Assembly (NCBI GenBank): GCA_018268395.1
Contig: JAFDWQ010000009.1
Location: 310,001-374,000, forward strand
Direction of reading: 5' to 3'
DNA from: Armatimonadota bacterium
Lineage (GTDB): Bacteria; Armatimonadota; Fimbriimonadia; Fimbriimonadales; Fimbriimonadaceae
Length of the DNA stretch: 64,000 nucleotides
The notes under the pieces are model-generated. The model was not told the DNA's origin and made no database searches. It saw only the letters and a program-made list of their open reading frames with translations. The translations under genes and the position numbers were made by a program. Below, piece by piece: positions 7,565 to 15,582 of the stretch. The first letter of the stretch is position 1; the number at the start of each line of letters is the position of its first letter.

Positions 7565-9508
7565 ATGACGATGCTGTCGCTTGTCCTGTTGGCCCCGCAG
7601 GTGACGTTGGCCGGATTGATCCAGGACATGACCGATCCTGGGACGCTGACCCGTTACCCGGATCCCGCCTACATCACGAGACAGGCCAGCAGCTATGACC
7701 GTGCCTCTGTCAAGCCGGGCGACCCGACCTGGTTCGCCAACGCCGACGCGGGCCAGTTCATCAGGCACGAGTCCGTCGACGGCCGGATGGAGCACGTGCT
7801 GATGGACGCTTCCGGGCCCGGATGTATCGTCCGCATCTGGTCGCCGAACCCGGCAGGAGTCCTTCGGGTCTACCTCGACGGCGACCCGAAGCCGGCCTTG
7901 ATCGGCAACACGGCCGCCCTCTTGTCCGGCCAAGGAGGGTTCCCGAGCCCGCTAGCGGAAGTGACGTCGAGCGGTTGGACGCTCCATTATCCGATCACGT
8001 ACCAGAAGTCGGCGAAGGTCACCGTGGACGATTCGGACAAGGACGCAGGCGGGAAGATGTACTACCAGGTCCAATACCGGACGTACTCCGCAGGCACGTC
8101 GGTCGAGCCGTTCTCCGTGAACAGTGCGCAGGTCACGGGCGCCGCACAGAAACTGACGGCCGCCGTCGACAAGCCGCCGTCGACCCAAGACCGAGACTGG
8201 ACGACGCACGACCTCGCCATGGGAAGTTTCGGTTTCGCCAACGGTCGGGGCCCGGGCGTGATCACGGAAATCGCGTTCCAACTTCCCCCCGAACCGAAGG
8301 ACGCCGCCTGGACCGACCCTCGGAGATGGCACAACATCCTACGTAGTCAACAGATGATCGTGAAGATCGACGGGGAGAAGTGCGTCGACGCGCCACTCGG
8401 TGACTTCATGGGCGTCCCCGTCGGGGTATGGCCGCTCAAGACGCTGCCTCAAACGGCGACAAAGGACGGGCTTCTGGTCTTCAGGCTTCCGATGCCCTAT
8501 CGGGACGGGTTCAACATCGAAGTCGAATGCTCGGCCAAAGTCCGGACCGTGGTCAAAATGGCGGTCAAGACGGCCCCTTATCGTTGGGACGACCGCTCGA
8601 TGCACCTTTACGCGCAATGGAAGGCCTATAAGGGCGGAACGAGGCCCATGGCCGACCTGGAGTTCCTCCGGACGACGGGCAAAGGCGTCTATGTCGGCTG
8701 CAACGTTTCCGTCGACAACCCCGTCGCCGCGTGGTGGGGCGAGGGAGACGAGAAGATCTCGATCGACGGTGAAGGGTTCCCGAGCACGTTCGGCACCGGG
8801 ACGGAGGACTTCTTCGGCTACGGTTGGTGCGACCCGCATTTGTTCATGCACCCGTTCCGGTCTCAAGGCCGGTGCGACGGGCCAGGCAACAAAGGCCACA
8901 CCTGTGTGAGCCGGTTCCAGTACCTCGACCGGCTCCCGTTCACAAACCAGTTCCATTTCGACCTCGAGCTCTGGCATTGGGCCGACTGCCAGGTCCAATA
9001 CGGCCGGACCGTCTACTGGTACGCGATGCCCGGCTCAGCCGGACCGCAGTCCGATGAAGGCGTCGAGTTCTTGCCGCCGTTCATCGATGGACCGGTCAAG
9101 GTCAAAGGCGCGGTCGAGGGCGAGGAAGCGACGATCCTTGAAAAGTCCGGCGGCGAGACGGAAGTCCAAGGGTTCGACGGCCTCTCGGGCGGCAAGCAGA
9201 TCTGGTGGCGCGACGCCAAGCAAGGCGACAGGCTCGTCCTGGACGTCCCCGTCGCCGCGTCGGGCCGGTACAGGATCATCGGCAAATTCTGCTTCGCGCG
9301 CGACTACGGCGTGCACAAGATGACTCTTGGAGACCTGTCGTTCAAGCAGGACTTCTTCGGCGAACTCGGCTGGAAGTCGGTCGAGCTCGGCAAAGTCGAC
9401 TTGAAGCAGGGCAAGGCCCGGTTCACGGTCGAGAACACAGGGTCCAATCCGAAGGCCGAGCCCCGGCGGATGTTCGGCCTCGATTACTTGCTGCTTCTGA
9501 AGGAGTAG
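7565..9508 (+). CDS. Glycoside hydrolase family 172 (DUF2961) protein, secreted
   Basis: This 647-aa exported enzyme has a short signal peptide (MLSLVLLAPQVTLAG) and the DUF2961/GH172 core. GH172 enzymes act on fructofuranose or arabinofuranose linkages. Two conserved acidic motifs are visible: WWGEGDE (Glu393) and GTGTED (Glu414). They are 21 residues apart, the spacing I recall for the catalytic pair of the characterised difructose-anhydride enzyme. The motifs SRFQYLDRLPF and WHWADCQVQYGRTVYWYA are also typical. The last ~140 residues (from about KGAVEGEEA) look like a beta-sandwich accessory domain. The start may be the second ATG (7571), which has AGGT at a better distance. No sugar transporter is adjacent, so the substrate is unknown. 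Confidence 0.88.
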   Translation: MTMLSLVLLAPQVTLAGLIQDMTDPGTLTRYPDPAYITRQASSYDRASVKPGDPTWFANADAGQFIRHESVDGRMEHVLMDASGPGCIVRIWSPNPAGVLRVYLDGDPKPALIGNTAALLSGQGGFPSPLAEVTSSGWTLHYPITYQKSAKVTVDDSDKDAGGKMYYQVQYRTYSAGTSVEPFSVNSAQVTGAAQKLTAAVDKPPSTQDRDWTTHDLAMGSFGFANGRGPGVITEIAFQLPPEPKDAAWTDPRRWHNILRSQQMIVKIDGEKCVDAPLGDFMGVPVGVWPLKTLPQTATKDGLLVFRLPMPYRDGFNIEVECSAKVRTVVKMAVKTAPYRWDDRSMHLYAQWKAYKGGTRPMADLEFLRTTGKGVYVGCNVSVDNPVAAWWGEGDEKISIDGEGFPSTFGTGTEDFFGYGWCDPHLFMHPFRSQGRCDGPGNKGHTCVSRFQYLDRLPFTNQFHFDLELWHWADCQVQYGRTVYWYAMPGSAGPQSDEGVEFLPPFIDGPVKVKGAVEGEEATILEKSGGETEVQGFDGLSGGKQIWWRDAKQGDRLVLDVPVAASGRYRIIGKFCFARDYGVHKMTLGDLSFKQDFFGELGWKSVELGKVDLKQGKARFTVENTGSNPKAEPRRMFGLDYLLLLKE

Positions 9509-9509
9509 C

Positions 9510-9827
9510 TCACTCGGGCGCCTGGGCCGAGCCGGCCGTCGAGCCGCTCATCTTGGCGCCCGCCCTTCGTGCGGCGTCTTTGGCCGCGTCGTTCACGCCG
9601 CTGCCCGATCCTTGGAGGTTCTCGCCTCCGGTGACCGGGGTCGCGCCGCCCGCCCCGGCTCCGCCGGTCAAGACTTGGACGTCCCCGCCCGTTCCTCCGG
9701 ATGCCGGTTGCTGCGCCGTCGGTCCTGCGGGCTTTGACGCGTCCGTGTCTGCCGTGGGCGTCGACGAACATCCGGCACCGACGAGGAGGAGCGCCGCCAG
9801 CGGCCAAAGGCGTTTCATCGCCTTCAT
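9510..9827 (-). CDS. Small lipoprotein, Gly/Ala/Ser-rich
   Basis: This 105-aa protein has a lipoprotein signal: MKAMKRLWPLAALLLVGAGC, with the lipobox VGAGC and the lipidated Cys at residue 20. The mature part is low-complexity Gly/Thr/Ala/Pro sequence ending in a short basic helix (DAAKDAARRAGAKM). I see no domain. The ATG at 9827 sits 9 bp after the rpoN stop on the same strand, so it is probably translated from the rpoN message. Its stop abuts the convergent GH172 gene. A longer open frame upstream runs inside rpoN and is a shadow. Confidence 0.65.
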   Translation of the reverse strand: MKAMKRLWPLAALLLVGAGCSSTPTADTDASKPAGPTAQQPASGGTGGDVQVLTGGAGAGGATPVTGGENLQGSGSGVNDAAKDAARRAGAKMSGSTAGSAQAPE

Positions 9828-9835
9828 GATAGCCG

Positions 9836-11218
9836 CTACGCCGATTTTCTCCTGCGGCTCGAGAGCGTCCGGTTGCGGTCGCGGTACTTGTTGACCGTCC
9901 GTCGAGCGACCTTGATCCCCTGGGCGTCCAAAATCCGAGCGATCGATTCGTCGCTCAAGGGACTGTCCGGGTTTTCCGTGGCCAAGATCTCTTCGATCAG
10001 CTTCTGGACCCTCAGGGCAGGCTTGAAGAACACCTCGAAAGGTACGACTTCGCCGTTCGCGAGTTGGACGAACTTGCGGTTCGTCGCCCGGCTGACGGTG
10101 CTCTCGTGCGTCCCCAGGTCTTGGGCCATCTGACAACGCGTCAAGGGGACCAGGAATCGGTACTCGCCTGTCGAGACGAACCCGTGCTGCCGCTCGATCA
10201 GATACTGGCCGATCCGCCGCATCAGGAGCCCCCGTTGCGACAGGGCTTCGATGAACCGGTTCGCCCTTTCCAGGAACTCGCCCACGTGCCTCTTCTCGTC
10301 CTTCGGTGGTCGCGACATCGCTTCAAGCTCTTGCCGTCGCCGCTCGTAGCCACGAGCGAGCCTCAACGACCCCTGTCCGGGGCCGGTGACGTCGATCGTC
10401 CAACCGCTCTCGTCTCGGTGCAAGACCAGGTCCGGATAGGCCGTGGAAACAGGCTCACGGGACTGGACGGTCGCCGGGGCGTACCCTTCGCCCGGAAACG
10501 GGTTGAGGCCGATGATCACTTCCATGGCAGACTCGACGAGCTCCGCCGGCACGCGATAGCGCTTTCGGATCGATCGTAAGTCTTTGGCCACCAGTTCGTC
10601 CCAGTCGTTCCGGACGATGAGCCGCGCGAGTTTCTCCGCGTCGCTCTGGGCGAACCGGAGCTGAAGGTTGAGGCACTCTTTGAGATCCGCCGCACCGACC
10701 CCGAGCGGCTCGCACGTCTTGAGGGCCTCGAAAGCCTCTTGGGCTTCTTCGAGGCTGACATGGCAAGCCAGAGCCACTTCCTCGGGCTCTGACGTCACAT
10801 AGCCGCGCTCGTTGACGCTACCGACGAGGTACTCGACCAGCAGGGCGGGCGAAGAAGGAAGCTTCGCGGACAGCTGGGCCCGTAAGTGGTCGGCCAGCGA
10901 GTCCGTCATCGCCGTCAGCTCCACCCAGTCGACTTCCGACGCCGTGTCTTTGGGCAAGGACCTCCAGAGTTCGTGGCATTCGCCCGAGGGGGACAGTTCG
11001 CCCGGGGCCACGATTTTCAGGATCTCGTCCTGCGAAGGCGCCGACGGCCCGTCATCGATACGCTCTAAGGCGGGATTCTCGTTGATCTCCGATTCGACGA
11101 ACTGCTCGAGTTCGACTTGGCTGAGTTCGAGCACTTGGCTCGAGAGGATGACTTTGGGGTCGATCCGCAGGGTCGTCCCTGTCCGAAGCGTTTGTCCGAA
11201 GTCGATCCGTCGTGCCAT
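9836..11218 (-). CDS. rpoN: RNA polymerase sigma-54 factor
   Basis: This 460-aa protein directs RNA polymerase to -24/-12 promoters, where opening needs an enhancer-binding ATPase. Region I is at the N terminus (RIDPKVILSSQVLELSQVEL, then NENPALE). The core-binding region follows, and a DNA-binding C terminus with the RpoN box ARRTVNKYRDR lies close to the end. The ATG at 11218 has a strong AGGAGG 6 bp upstream, so I prefer it to the ATG at 11239, which would put that site inside the gene. It is divergent from ribE, with 122 bp between. No sigma-54 activator gene is present in the window, so its regulon cannot be read here. Confidence 0.95.
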   Translation of the reverse strand: MARRIDFGQTLRTGTTLRIDPKVILSSQVLELSQVELEQFVESEINENPALERIDDGPSAPSQDEILKIVAPGELSPSGECHELWRSLPKDTASEVDWVELTAMTDSLADHLRAQLSAKLPSSPALLVEYLVGSVNERGYVTSEPEEVALACHVSLEEAQEAFEALKTCEPLGVGAADLKECLNLQLRFAQSDAEKLARLIVRNDWDELVAKDLRSIRKRYRVPAELVESAMEVIIGLNPFPGEGYAPATVQSREPVSTAYPDLVLHRDESGWTIDVTGPGQGSLRLARGYERRRQELEAMSRPPKDEKRHVGEFLERANRFIEALSQRGLLMRRIGQYLIERQHGFVSTGEYRFLVPLTRCQMAQDLGTHESTVSRATNRKFVQLANGEVVPFEVFFKPALRVQKLIEEILATENPDSPLSDESIARILDAQGIKVARRTVNKYRDRNRTLSSRRRKSA

Positions 11219-11340
11219 GTCGTCCCTCCTGGGTGCCACTCTTGATCATTGGCTTCTGACACCGCCGACAGACCCACGAAAGTACGGGACTCCAGGTCTC
11301 GAACGACCGGCTTTGACCGTTTCCAACGTACACTTCCCGT

Positions 11341-11916
11341 ATGTTCACGGGCATCGTCCAGGCCGTGTCCGAGGTTTCCGCTTTCGAGGACGGCAGGCTC
11401 GTCGTCAACGACCCCGGCACCTGGCGCAGCGATCCTTTCCGACTTGGCGAGTCCATCGCGGTGAACGGGTGTTGTCTGACGCTGACCTGCTATTCCGAGG
11501 GCTTGGCGTTCGACCTTAGCCATGAAACGCTCCGCCGAACGGCGCTCTGCCGGTTGAGCCATGGGGGACGGGTCAATCTGGAGCGCGCGCTCCGGATGGA
11601 GGACCGACTAGGAGGTCACTTCGTCCAGGGCCACGTCGATGCGACCGGCACGTTCCTTGGCCGACGTCCGGAGGGGAACGCCTTCGTTTTCCGGTTTTCC
11701 GTACCGGATGACCGCTACATCGTCGACAAAGGTTCTGTGACGCTCGATGGGATCAGCCTCACCGTCGTCGGACCGACGGGCGGCGAGTTCGACGTCTGGG
11801 TCATCCACCACACGATGCGGCACACGACGCTCGGCGACCTCTCTCCGGGCGATCCGGTCAACGTCGAATACGACATGCTCGCCCGGTACGTCGAGCGGCT
11901 TCTTAGCCGGGAATGA
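11341..11916 (+). CDS. ribE: Riboflavin synthase alpha chain
   Basis: This 191-aa enzyme catalyses dismutation of two 6,7-dimethyl-8-ribityllumazine molecules to riboflavin. It shows the tandem lumazine-binding barrels of the family. The N-terminal signature is MFTGIVQAVSEV, followed by GESIAVNGCCLTLT. The link between repeats is LGGHFVQGHVDATG, and the second repeat has VDKGSVTLDGISLTVV and VWVIHHTM. The length is close to the usual ~200 aa. I see no FMN riboswitch in the 122-bp divergent gap with rpoN, and no other rib gene nearby. Its last 14 bp overlap the convergent glyS. Confidence 0.95.
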   Translation: MFTGIVQAVSEVSAFEDGRLVVNDPGTWRSDPFRLGESIAVNGCCLTLTCYSEGLAFDLSHETLRRTALCRLSHGGRVNLERALRMEDRLGGHFVQGHVDATGTFLGRRPEGNAFVFRFSVPDDRYIVDKGSVTLDGISLTVVGPTGGEFDVWVIHHTMRHTTLGDLSPGDPVNVEYDMLARYVERLLSRE

Positions 11917-13969
11917 CGACCTTCGTGAAGTCGCCCGCCAACTTGAACACCGCGTCGCACTCGGCCAGCATCCCAAGCCTCGCGTTCCGCACAGCGGGGT
12001 CGTCGACCATGACCATCGTCGAATCGAAGAACGCGTCGATCGGCGCGGCCAAAGGTCGGACGGCCGCGATCAGACCCTCTTTGTCCTCAGCCTGACAGGC
12101 CTGCTCCGCGAGGGGTCGTTGACGGACGACGGCGGCCCAAAGCGCCGAACCTTCGTCGGACTGAAGGCCGTCCTCGTCCCATGCCTTCGAAGAGTCGAGC
12201 GCGCCCTTCTTCACGGCGGCGGAGACGATGTTCGTCGGCCTGAGCGCTGTCCGGACGAAGTCTGCGTCCTGAGCGAATGCGGACATTACCAAGACGCGGA
12301 ACCGGACCGCCCTCGGGTCGGCCAAAGAGGCCCCCTCGAGCTTCGCGGCATCGACGACGTGGTACGGCGCTCCATCGAAGTCATAGGACGCGTAACGGTT
12401 GTCGAGAAGGTCGAGGAAAGACGAGCGGGCGGTTTCGGTGTCGAGCACTACGCCTTGACGGGCGTACCCCTCAAGGGCCGCATCGAAGGCAGGTAGGAAC
12501 GATCCTGGACGCGACGGCCAGTCGCGGAGGGCGATCTGGATCAGCATGTTCGCCGCGCGGCGCAGACCGAACGGGTCGCTCGAGCCCGAAGGGACTTTGC
12601 CGATGCCCAGGAAACCTGCGAGCTTGTCGAGCTGGTCGGCCGCCGTCAACCGAAGGGCCGTCCTCGCTCCGGCACAGTCTGCCTGCTCGTTCCGGGTCAG
12701 GTCATAGTGCGACCAAACGGCCCAGCACACGGCGTCCGGTCGACCCTCGCTGCGCGCGTACTCGCCACCGACGACGCCCTGAAGTTCGTCCAGTTCCGAC
12801 ACGAGTCCCGTGGTCAAATCCGCCTTTGCAAGGCGTCCCGCCTCGGCCGCCCACGCCGCTTCTTCCGCGTCGGCACCCGACCAAAGGGCGACTTTCGAGG
12901 TCAGCGACGACAGCCGCTCCGCCCTTTGTCGCACGTTGCCCAAGGCGTCGTGATAGCTCATTTGCGCCGTCCGCTCCAGAAAGTCCTCGAGCGTGTGCTT
13001 CCGGTCTTCCTCATAGAAGAACCGAGCGTCGTTGAACCGCGCGTTCAGGACCCAAGCGTTGCCTTCGCGGACGACGTCCTCCACGCCGCCGTTCCGCACC
13101 GCGACGAACCGGTTGGTCAGCCTGCCCTGACCGTCTCGGACGGGGAAAAACCGTTCGTGCTTGGCCATGACCGTCGTCAAGACCGGGTCAGGCAACTCTA
13201 AGAACTCCGGTTTGAACTCACCGAGATGGACTTCCGGCCATTCCGTCAGGTTCGCGTTCTCGACCACGAGCTCTTCGGGCGCCTCACCGGCGAGCTCCAA
13301 GACGCGGCTCCGAACGGCGGCCGCGCGCTGGTCTTGGTCCAGCCGGACGTTCCGGGCGGTCAGGCCTGCGTCGAGTTCGGTCAGGCACTTGGCCTCGAAC
13401 GTTCCGGTGCTCCAGAATCGGTGTCCCGTGCTCGTCGCGCCGGACGCGACCCCTTCGATCGCGAAAGGGACGGTCTGACCGTCGAAGACGGCCAAGATCC
13501 ACCGGATCGGCCGGGCGAAGCGCAGCGTCCCGTCGGCCCATCGCATCGTCTTGGGCCAGGAAACGTCCTGCACAGCGGCGGGCAGGTACTCGGCCAAGAG
13601 TTCGGCCGTCGGCCTTCCTCCGGTCCTCTTCGTGACCCACACGTACTCGGCGTCGTCCGTCACTTGGGCCAAGTCGGCGCCTTGACCCCGGCAGAACCCC
13701 TCCAGGGCCTTCGTGGCCTTGCCTTCGGAGTCATACGCCGCCTTGAGCGACGGGCCCCGGACCGTCGCCTCCTGGTCAGGCTGCCGGTCGGCGACGTCGG
13801 CGACGGACGTGACCAGCCGTCGGGGCGTGTACTTCGTCGTGACGCTTCCCATAGGCACGCCGGCTTCGGACAGACGCTTGATGACCGCCTCGGAAAGCTC
13901 TTGTGCCGCCTTCGCCACCGAGCCTGCGGGAAGCTCCTCGCAGCCAAGTTCGAAAAGCAGCTCGGGCAT
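11903..13969 (-). CDS. glyS: Glycyl-tRNA synthetase beta subunit
   Basis: This 688-aa beta subunit belongs to the heterotetrameric bacterial glycyl-tRNA synthetase. It starts MPELLFELGCEELPAGSV, the standard GlyS N terminus. TPRRLVTSVADVADRQPDQE and later RFVAVRNGG and FNDARFFYEEDRKHTLEDFL are also typical. The C-terminal part, including AANMLIQIALRDWP, forms the helical tRNA-binding region. The length is normal (~690 aa). The catalytic alpha subunit glyQ, usually adjacent, is not in the window, so the two genes are split in this genome or fused elsewhere. It is convergent with ribE (14-bp overlap) and divergent from the barrel gene at 14086. Confidence 0.95.
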   Translation of the reverse strand: MPELLFELGCEELPAGSVAKAAQELSEAVIKRLSEAGVPMGSVTTKYTPRRLVTSVADVADRQPDQEATVRGPSLKAAYDSEGKATKALEGFCRGQGADLAQVTDDAEYVWVTKRTGGRPTAELLAEYLPAAVQDVSWPKTMRWADGTLRFARPIRWILAVFDGQTVPFAIEGVASGATSTGHRFWSTGTFEAKCLTELDAGLTARNVRLDQDQRAAAVRSRVLELAGEAPEELVVENANLTEWPEVHLGEFKPEFLELPDPVLTTVMAKHERFFPVRDGQGRLTNRFVAVRNGGVEDVVREGNAWVLNARFNDARFFYEEDRKHTLEDFLERTAQMSYHDALGNVRQRAERLSSLTSKVALWSGADAEEAAWAAEAGRLAKADLTTGLVSELDELQGVVGGEYARSEGRPDAVCWAVWSHYDLTRNEQADCAGARTALRLTAADQLDKLAGFLGIGKVPSGSSDPFGLRRAANMLIQIALRDWPSRPGSFLPAFDAALEGYARQGVVLDTETARSSFLDLLDNRYASYDFDGAPYHVVDAAKLEGASLADPRAVRFRVLVMSAFAQDADFVRTALRPTNIVSAAVKKGALDSSKAWDEDGLQSDEGSALWAAVVRQRPLAEQACQAEDKEGLIAAVRPLAAPIDAFFDSTMVMVDDPAVRNARLGMLAECDAVFKLAGDFTKVVIPG

Positions 13970-14022
13970 ATCGTTCGAGTTTACCGTCGGCCCTGAGGCT
14001 CAAGCGTTTCGCCCAGGGCTTG

Positions 14023-14036
14023 ATTCTAAGTAGAAT
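14023..14036. promoter_or_regulatory. 14-bp palindrome between glyS and the barrel gene
   Basis: ATTCTA-AG-TAGAAT is a perfect inverted repeat in the 116-bp divergent gap. TAGAAT reads as a -10-like hexamer on both strands, so it could hold overlapping divergent -10 elements or be an operator. I see no convincing -35 at the right distance. Confidence 0.3.
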
Positions 14037-14085
14037 AGCCGTGCCCGATCGGATTGGGCCCGTGAGCCCCTCACGGAGGAGAAAC

Positions 14086-14595
14086 ATGAGGACACTGATC
14101 GCTCTGGCGGCTTTGAGCGCCGCTTCATTCGCATCGGCTCAGACGATTTCGACGCCGACGAACCTTGCGCTGCGCCTTGGCGCCGCGTATCCGATTGACA
14201 ACACCACGCGCGACAACATCCGCAGCTTTATCGGCGTGGGCTTCGACTATTTCTTCCAGAACAGCCTGTTGCCGGGCGGTGAGACGTACATTTCGGGCGA
14301 CTGGCTCGGCAAGACGTCCAGCGGCGACAAGGGCAACATTTTCCCCTTCATGATCAACCAGCGTTGGTACAACAAGGGTGCGGAGCTGGACTATGGTCGG
14401 AAGTCGTACTTCTTCTTGGGCGCTGGCTTGGCCGTCGTCGACGTCACGTCGACGAAGACCGTCCTCGCGGGCCGCGCAGGCTATGGCATGGAGTTCGGCG
14501 AGCACATTTTCGGCGAACTCACCTTCGTGATCAGTGACGACGCGCACGGTGCGCGCGCCAACTCGATCGGTGGCTATATCGGCTACCGCTTCTAA
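14086..14595 (+). CDS. Small outer-membrane beta-barrel-like protein
   Basis: This 169-aa exported protein has a clear signal peptide (MRTLIALAALSAASFASAQ). The mature part has alternating short hydrophobic and aromatic strands (RSFIGVGFDYFFQN, KSYFFLGAGLAVVDV, HIFGELTFVISD) and ends IGGYIGYRF. A terminal Phe after alternating hydrophobics is the usual signal for insertion by the BAM complex. The size fits an eight-stranded barrel of the OmpA/OmpW type, but I cannot assign a family. The ATG at 14086 has GGAGGAG about 5 bp upstream. A strong terminator follows the stop. The strong ribosome site and terminator suggest high expression. Confidence 0.8.
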   Translation: MRTLIALAALSAASFASAQTISTPTNLALRLGAAYPIDNTTRDNIRSFIGVGFDYFFQNSLLPGGETYISGDWLGKTSSGDKGNIFPFMINQRWYNKGAELDYGRKSYFFLGAGLAVVDVTSTKTVLAGRAGYGMEFGEHIFGELTFVISDDAHGARANSIGGYIGYRF

Positions 14596-14620
14596 GCCCG
14601 GCTCACACGGAACATCAAGA

Positions 14621-14647
14621 GGCCTCTTCGCTCTGAGCGAAGGGGCC
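14621..14647 (+). terminator. Terminator between the barrel gene and prcB
   Basis: GGCCTCTTCGC (14621-14631) pairs with GCGAAGGGGCC (14637-14647) with one wobble and a TCTGA loop, followed by TTACTCTTTTCG. It terminates the barrel gene on the plus strand. The convergent proteasome gene ends at 14648, so it could also work in the other direction. Confidence 0.8.
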
Positions 14648-15400
14648 TTACTCTTTTCGTTTGACAGCTTCGATGACGTCGTCAGCGGCCGCTCCGAGTT
14701 CCGAACCGGAAATCTCACGCACGCCTTGACGGTCGAGCACGAACGCCGACGGCAAGATTTTCCGAAAGCCTCCGGTCGCCGAATCCAAGTCGGCGGCTAT
14801 GTCCAACATGGTCAGGCCTTCCTTCAAAACATCGCCGAACGGCCGATTCGCCCATGGCCCTTTCGTCCGGATCAGATACTCGAAGACACCCCGGATCCTC
14901 TCCGACCCTGATCCGGCACACGCATAGTCCGAGCTCTGGAACCTTGCGCCCGCCGCGTCGAAGAAGTAGACGCCGAACGAGTCCGTCGACTTGTCGTAGG
15001 CGGCCGCGATCGGCAAGAACAGGCCGAGCCCCTCATTGACGGCAGGCAGGTTTCCGCGTAAGGCCCGGCTGATCTCCATCAGCTTGCCCTCGGACGAGAT
15101 CTCGACCAGGTTCAGCCTCTCGTAATACTTGAACGAGTGCCTGAGGTACCGCCCGATCTCGATCGAACGGGCATAGGCGCCGCTGATGGCGACGACGACC
15201 GTATCGTCGAGCGGGAGGATCTTCTCCGCATGTTCGTACATGATGAGGTTCCCCATCGTCGCACGCCTGTCGGCCAGCACGAGGATGCCCTCGTCATACC
15301 GGAGGGCGAGAACGGTCGTCCCGTGAACCTGGAAATCCTGGACAGGGGCCGCCTCGAATCCGACGAGTTCGGCGAAGCCCCCTTGGCCGCCTCGAGTCAT
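14648..15400 (-). CDS. prcB: 20S proteasome beta subunit
   Basis: This 250-aa protein is the proteolytic subunit of a bacterial 20S proteasome (Ntn hydrolase). A ~27-residue propeptide ends in His-Gly, and the mature protein would begin at Thr28 (TTVLALRYDEGILVLADRRA). Counting from Thr28 as Thr1, Asp17 and Lys33 are both in place, so the catalytic triad is complete. The start overlaps the UBact stop by 4 bp, so the genes are translationally coupled. In the cell it should hydrolyse unfolded tagged proteins delivered by the Mpa/ARC ATPase, whose candidate gene is at 50708-52363. No alpha subunit (prcA) is next to it, which is unusual because prcB and prcA are normally adjacent. Confidence 0.92.
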   Translation of the reverse strand: MTRGGQGGFAELVGFEAAPVQDFQVHGTTVLALRYDEGILVLADRRATMGNLIMYEHAEKILPLDDTVVVAISGAYARSIEIGRYLRHSFKYYERLNLVEISSEGKLMEISRALRGNLPAVNEGLGLFLPIAAAYDKSTDSFGVYFFDAAGARFQSSDYACAGSGSERIRGVFEYLIRTKGPWANRPFGDVLKEGLTMLDIAADLDSATGGFRKILPSAFVLDRQGVREISGSELGAAADDVIEAVKRKE

Positions 15401-15582
15401 TGACCGGATCTCTGCCTGTACTTCTTCGCTTGGTTCGGATCGATGTTCTTCATCCTTTTCAGCAGTTCGCTCGGCACTTTGGGCCGGTCGATCCCGGGCT
15501 TCGAGGGCCCGTCGTCGTCGACCGATTTGCGTTCGGGCTCCGTGAGTTCTCGCCGTTGGATCCGTTCAGTATTGACCGTCAT
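15397..15582 (-). CDS. Pup-like protein modifier (UBact type)
   Basis: This 61-aa hydrophilic, probably disordered protein is rich in Glu, Lys, Arg and Asp and ends AKKYRQRSGQ. The small size, disorder, terminal Gly-Gln and position between dop and a proteasome gene mark it as the Pup equivalent described in Gram-negative bacteria as UBact. A C-terminal Gln must be deamidated to Glu by Dop before a PafA-type ligase can attach it to target lysines. It overlaps dop by 4 bp at its start and prcB by 4 bp at its end (ATGA at both), so all three are co-translated. The internal Lys residues differ from actinobacterial Pup in position. The assignment rests on the C terminus and context. Confidence 0.88.
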   Translation of the reverse strand: MTVNTERIQRRELTEPERKSVDDDGPSKPGIDRPKVPSELLKRMKNIDPNQAKKYRQRSGQ

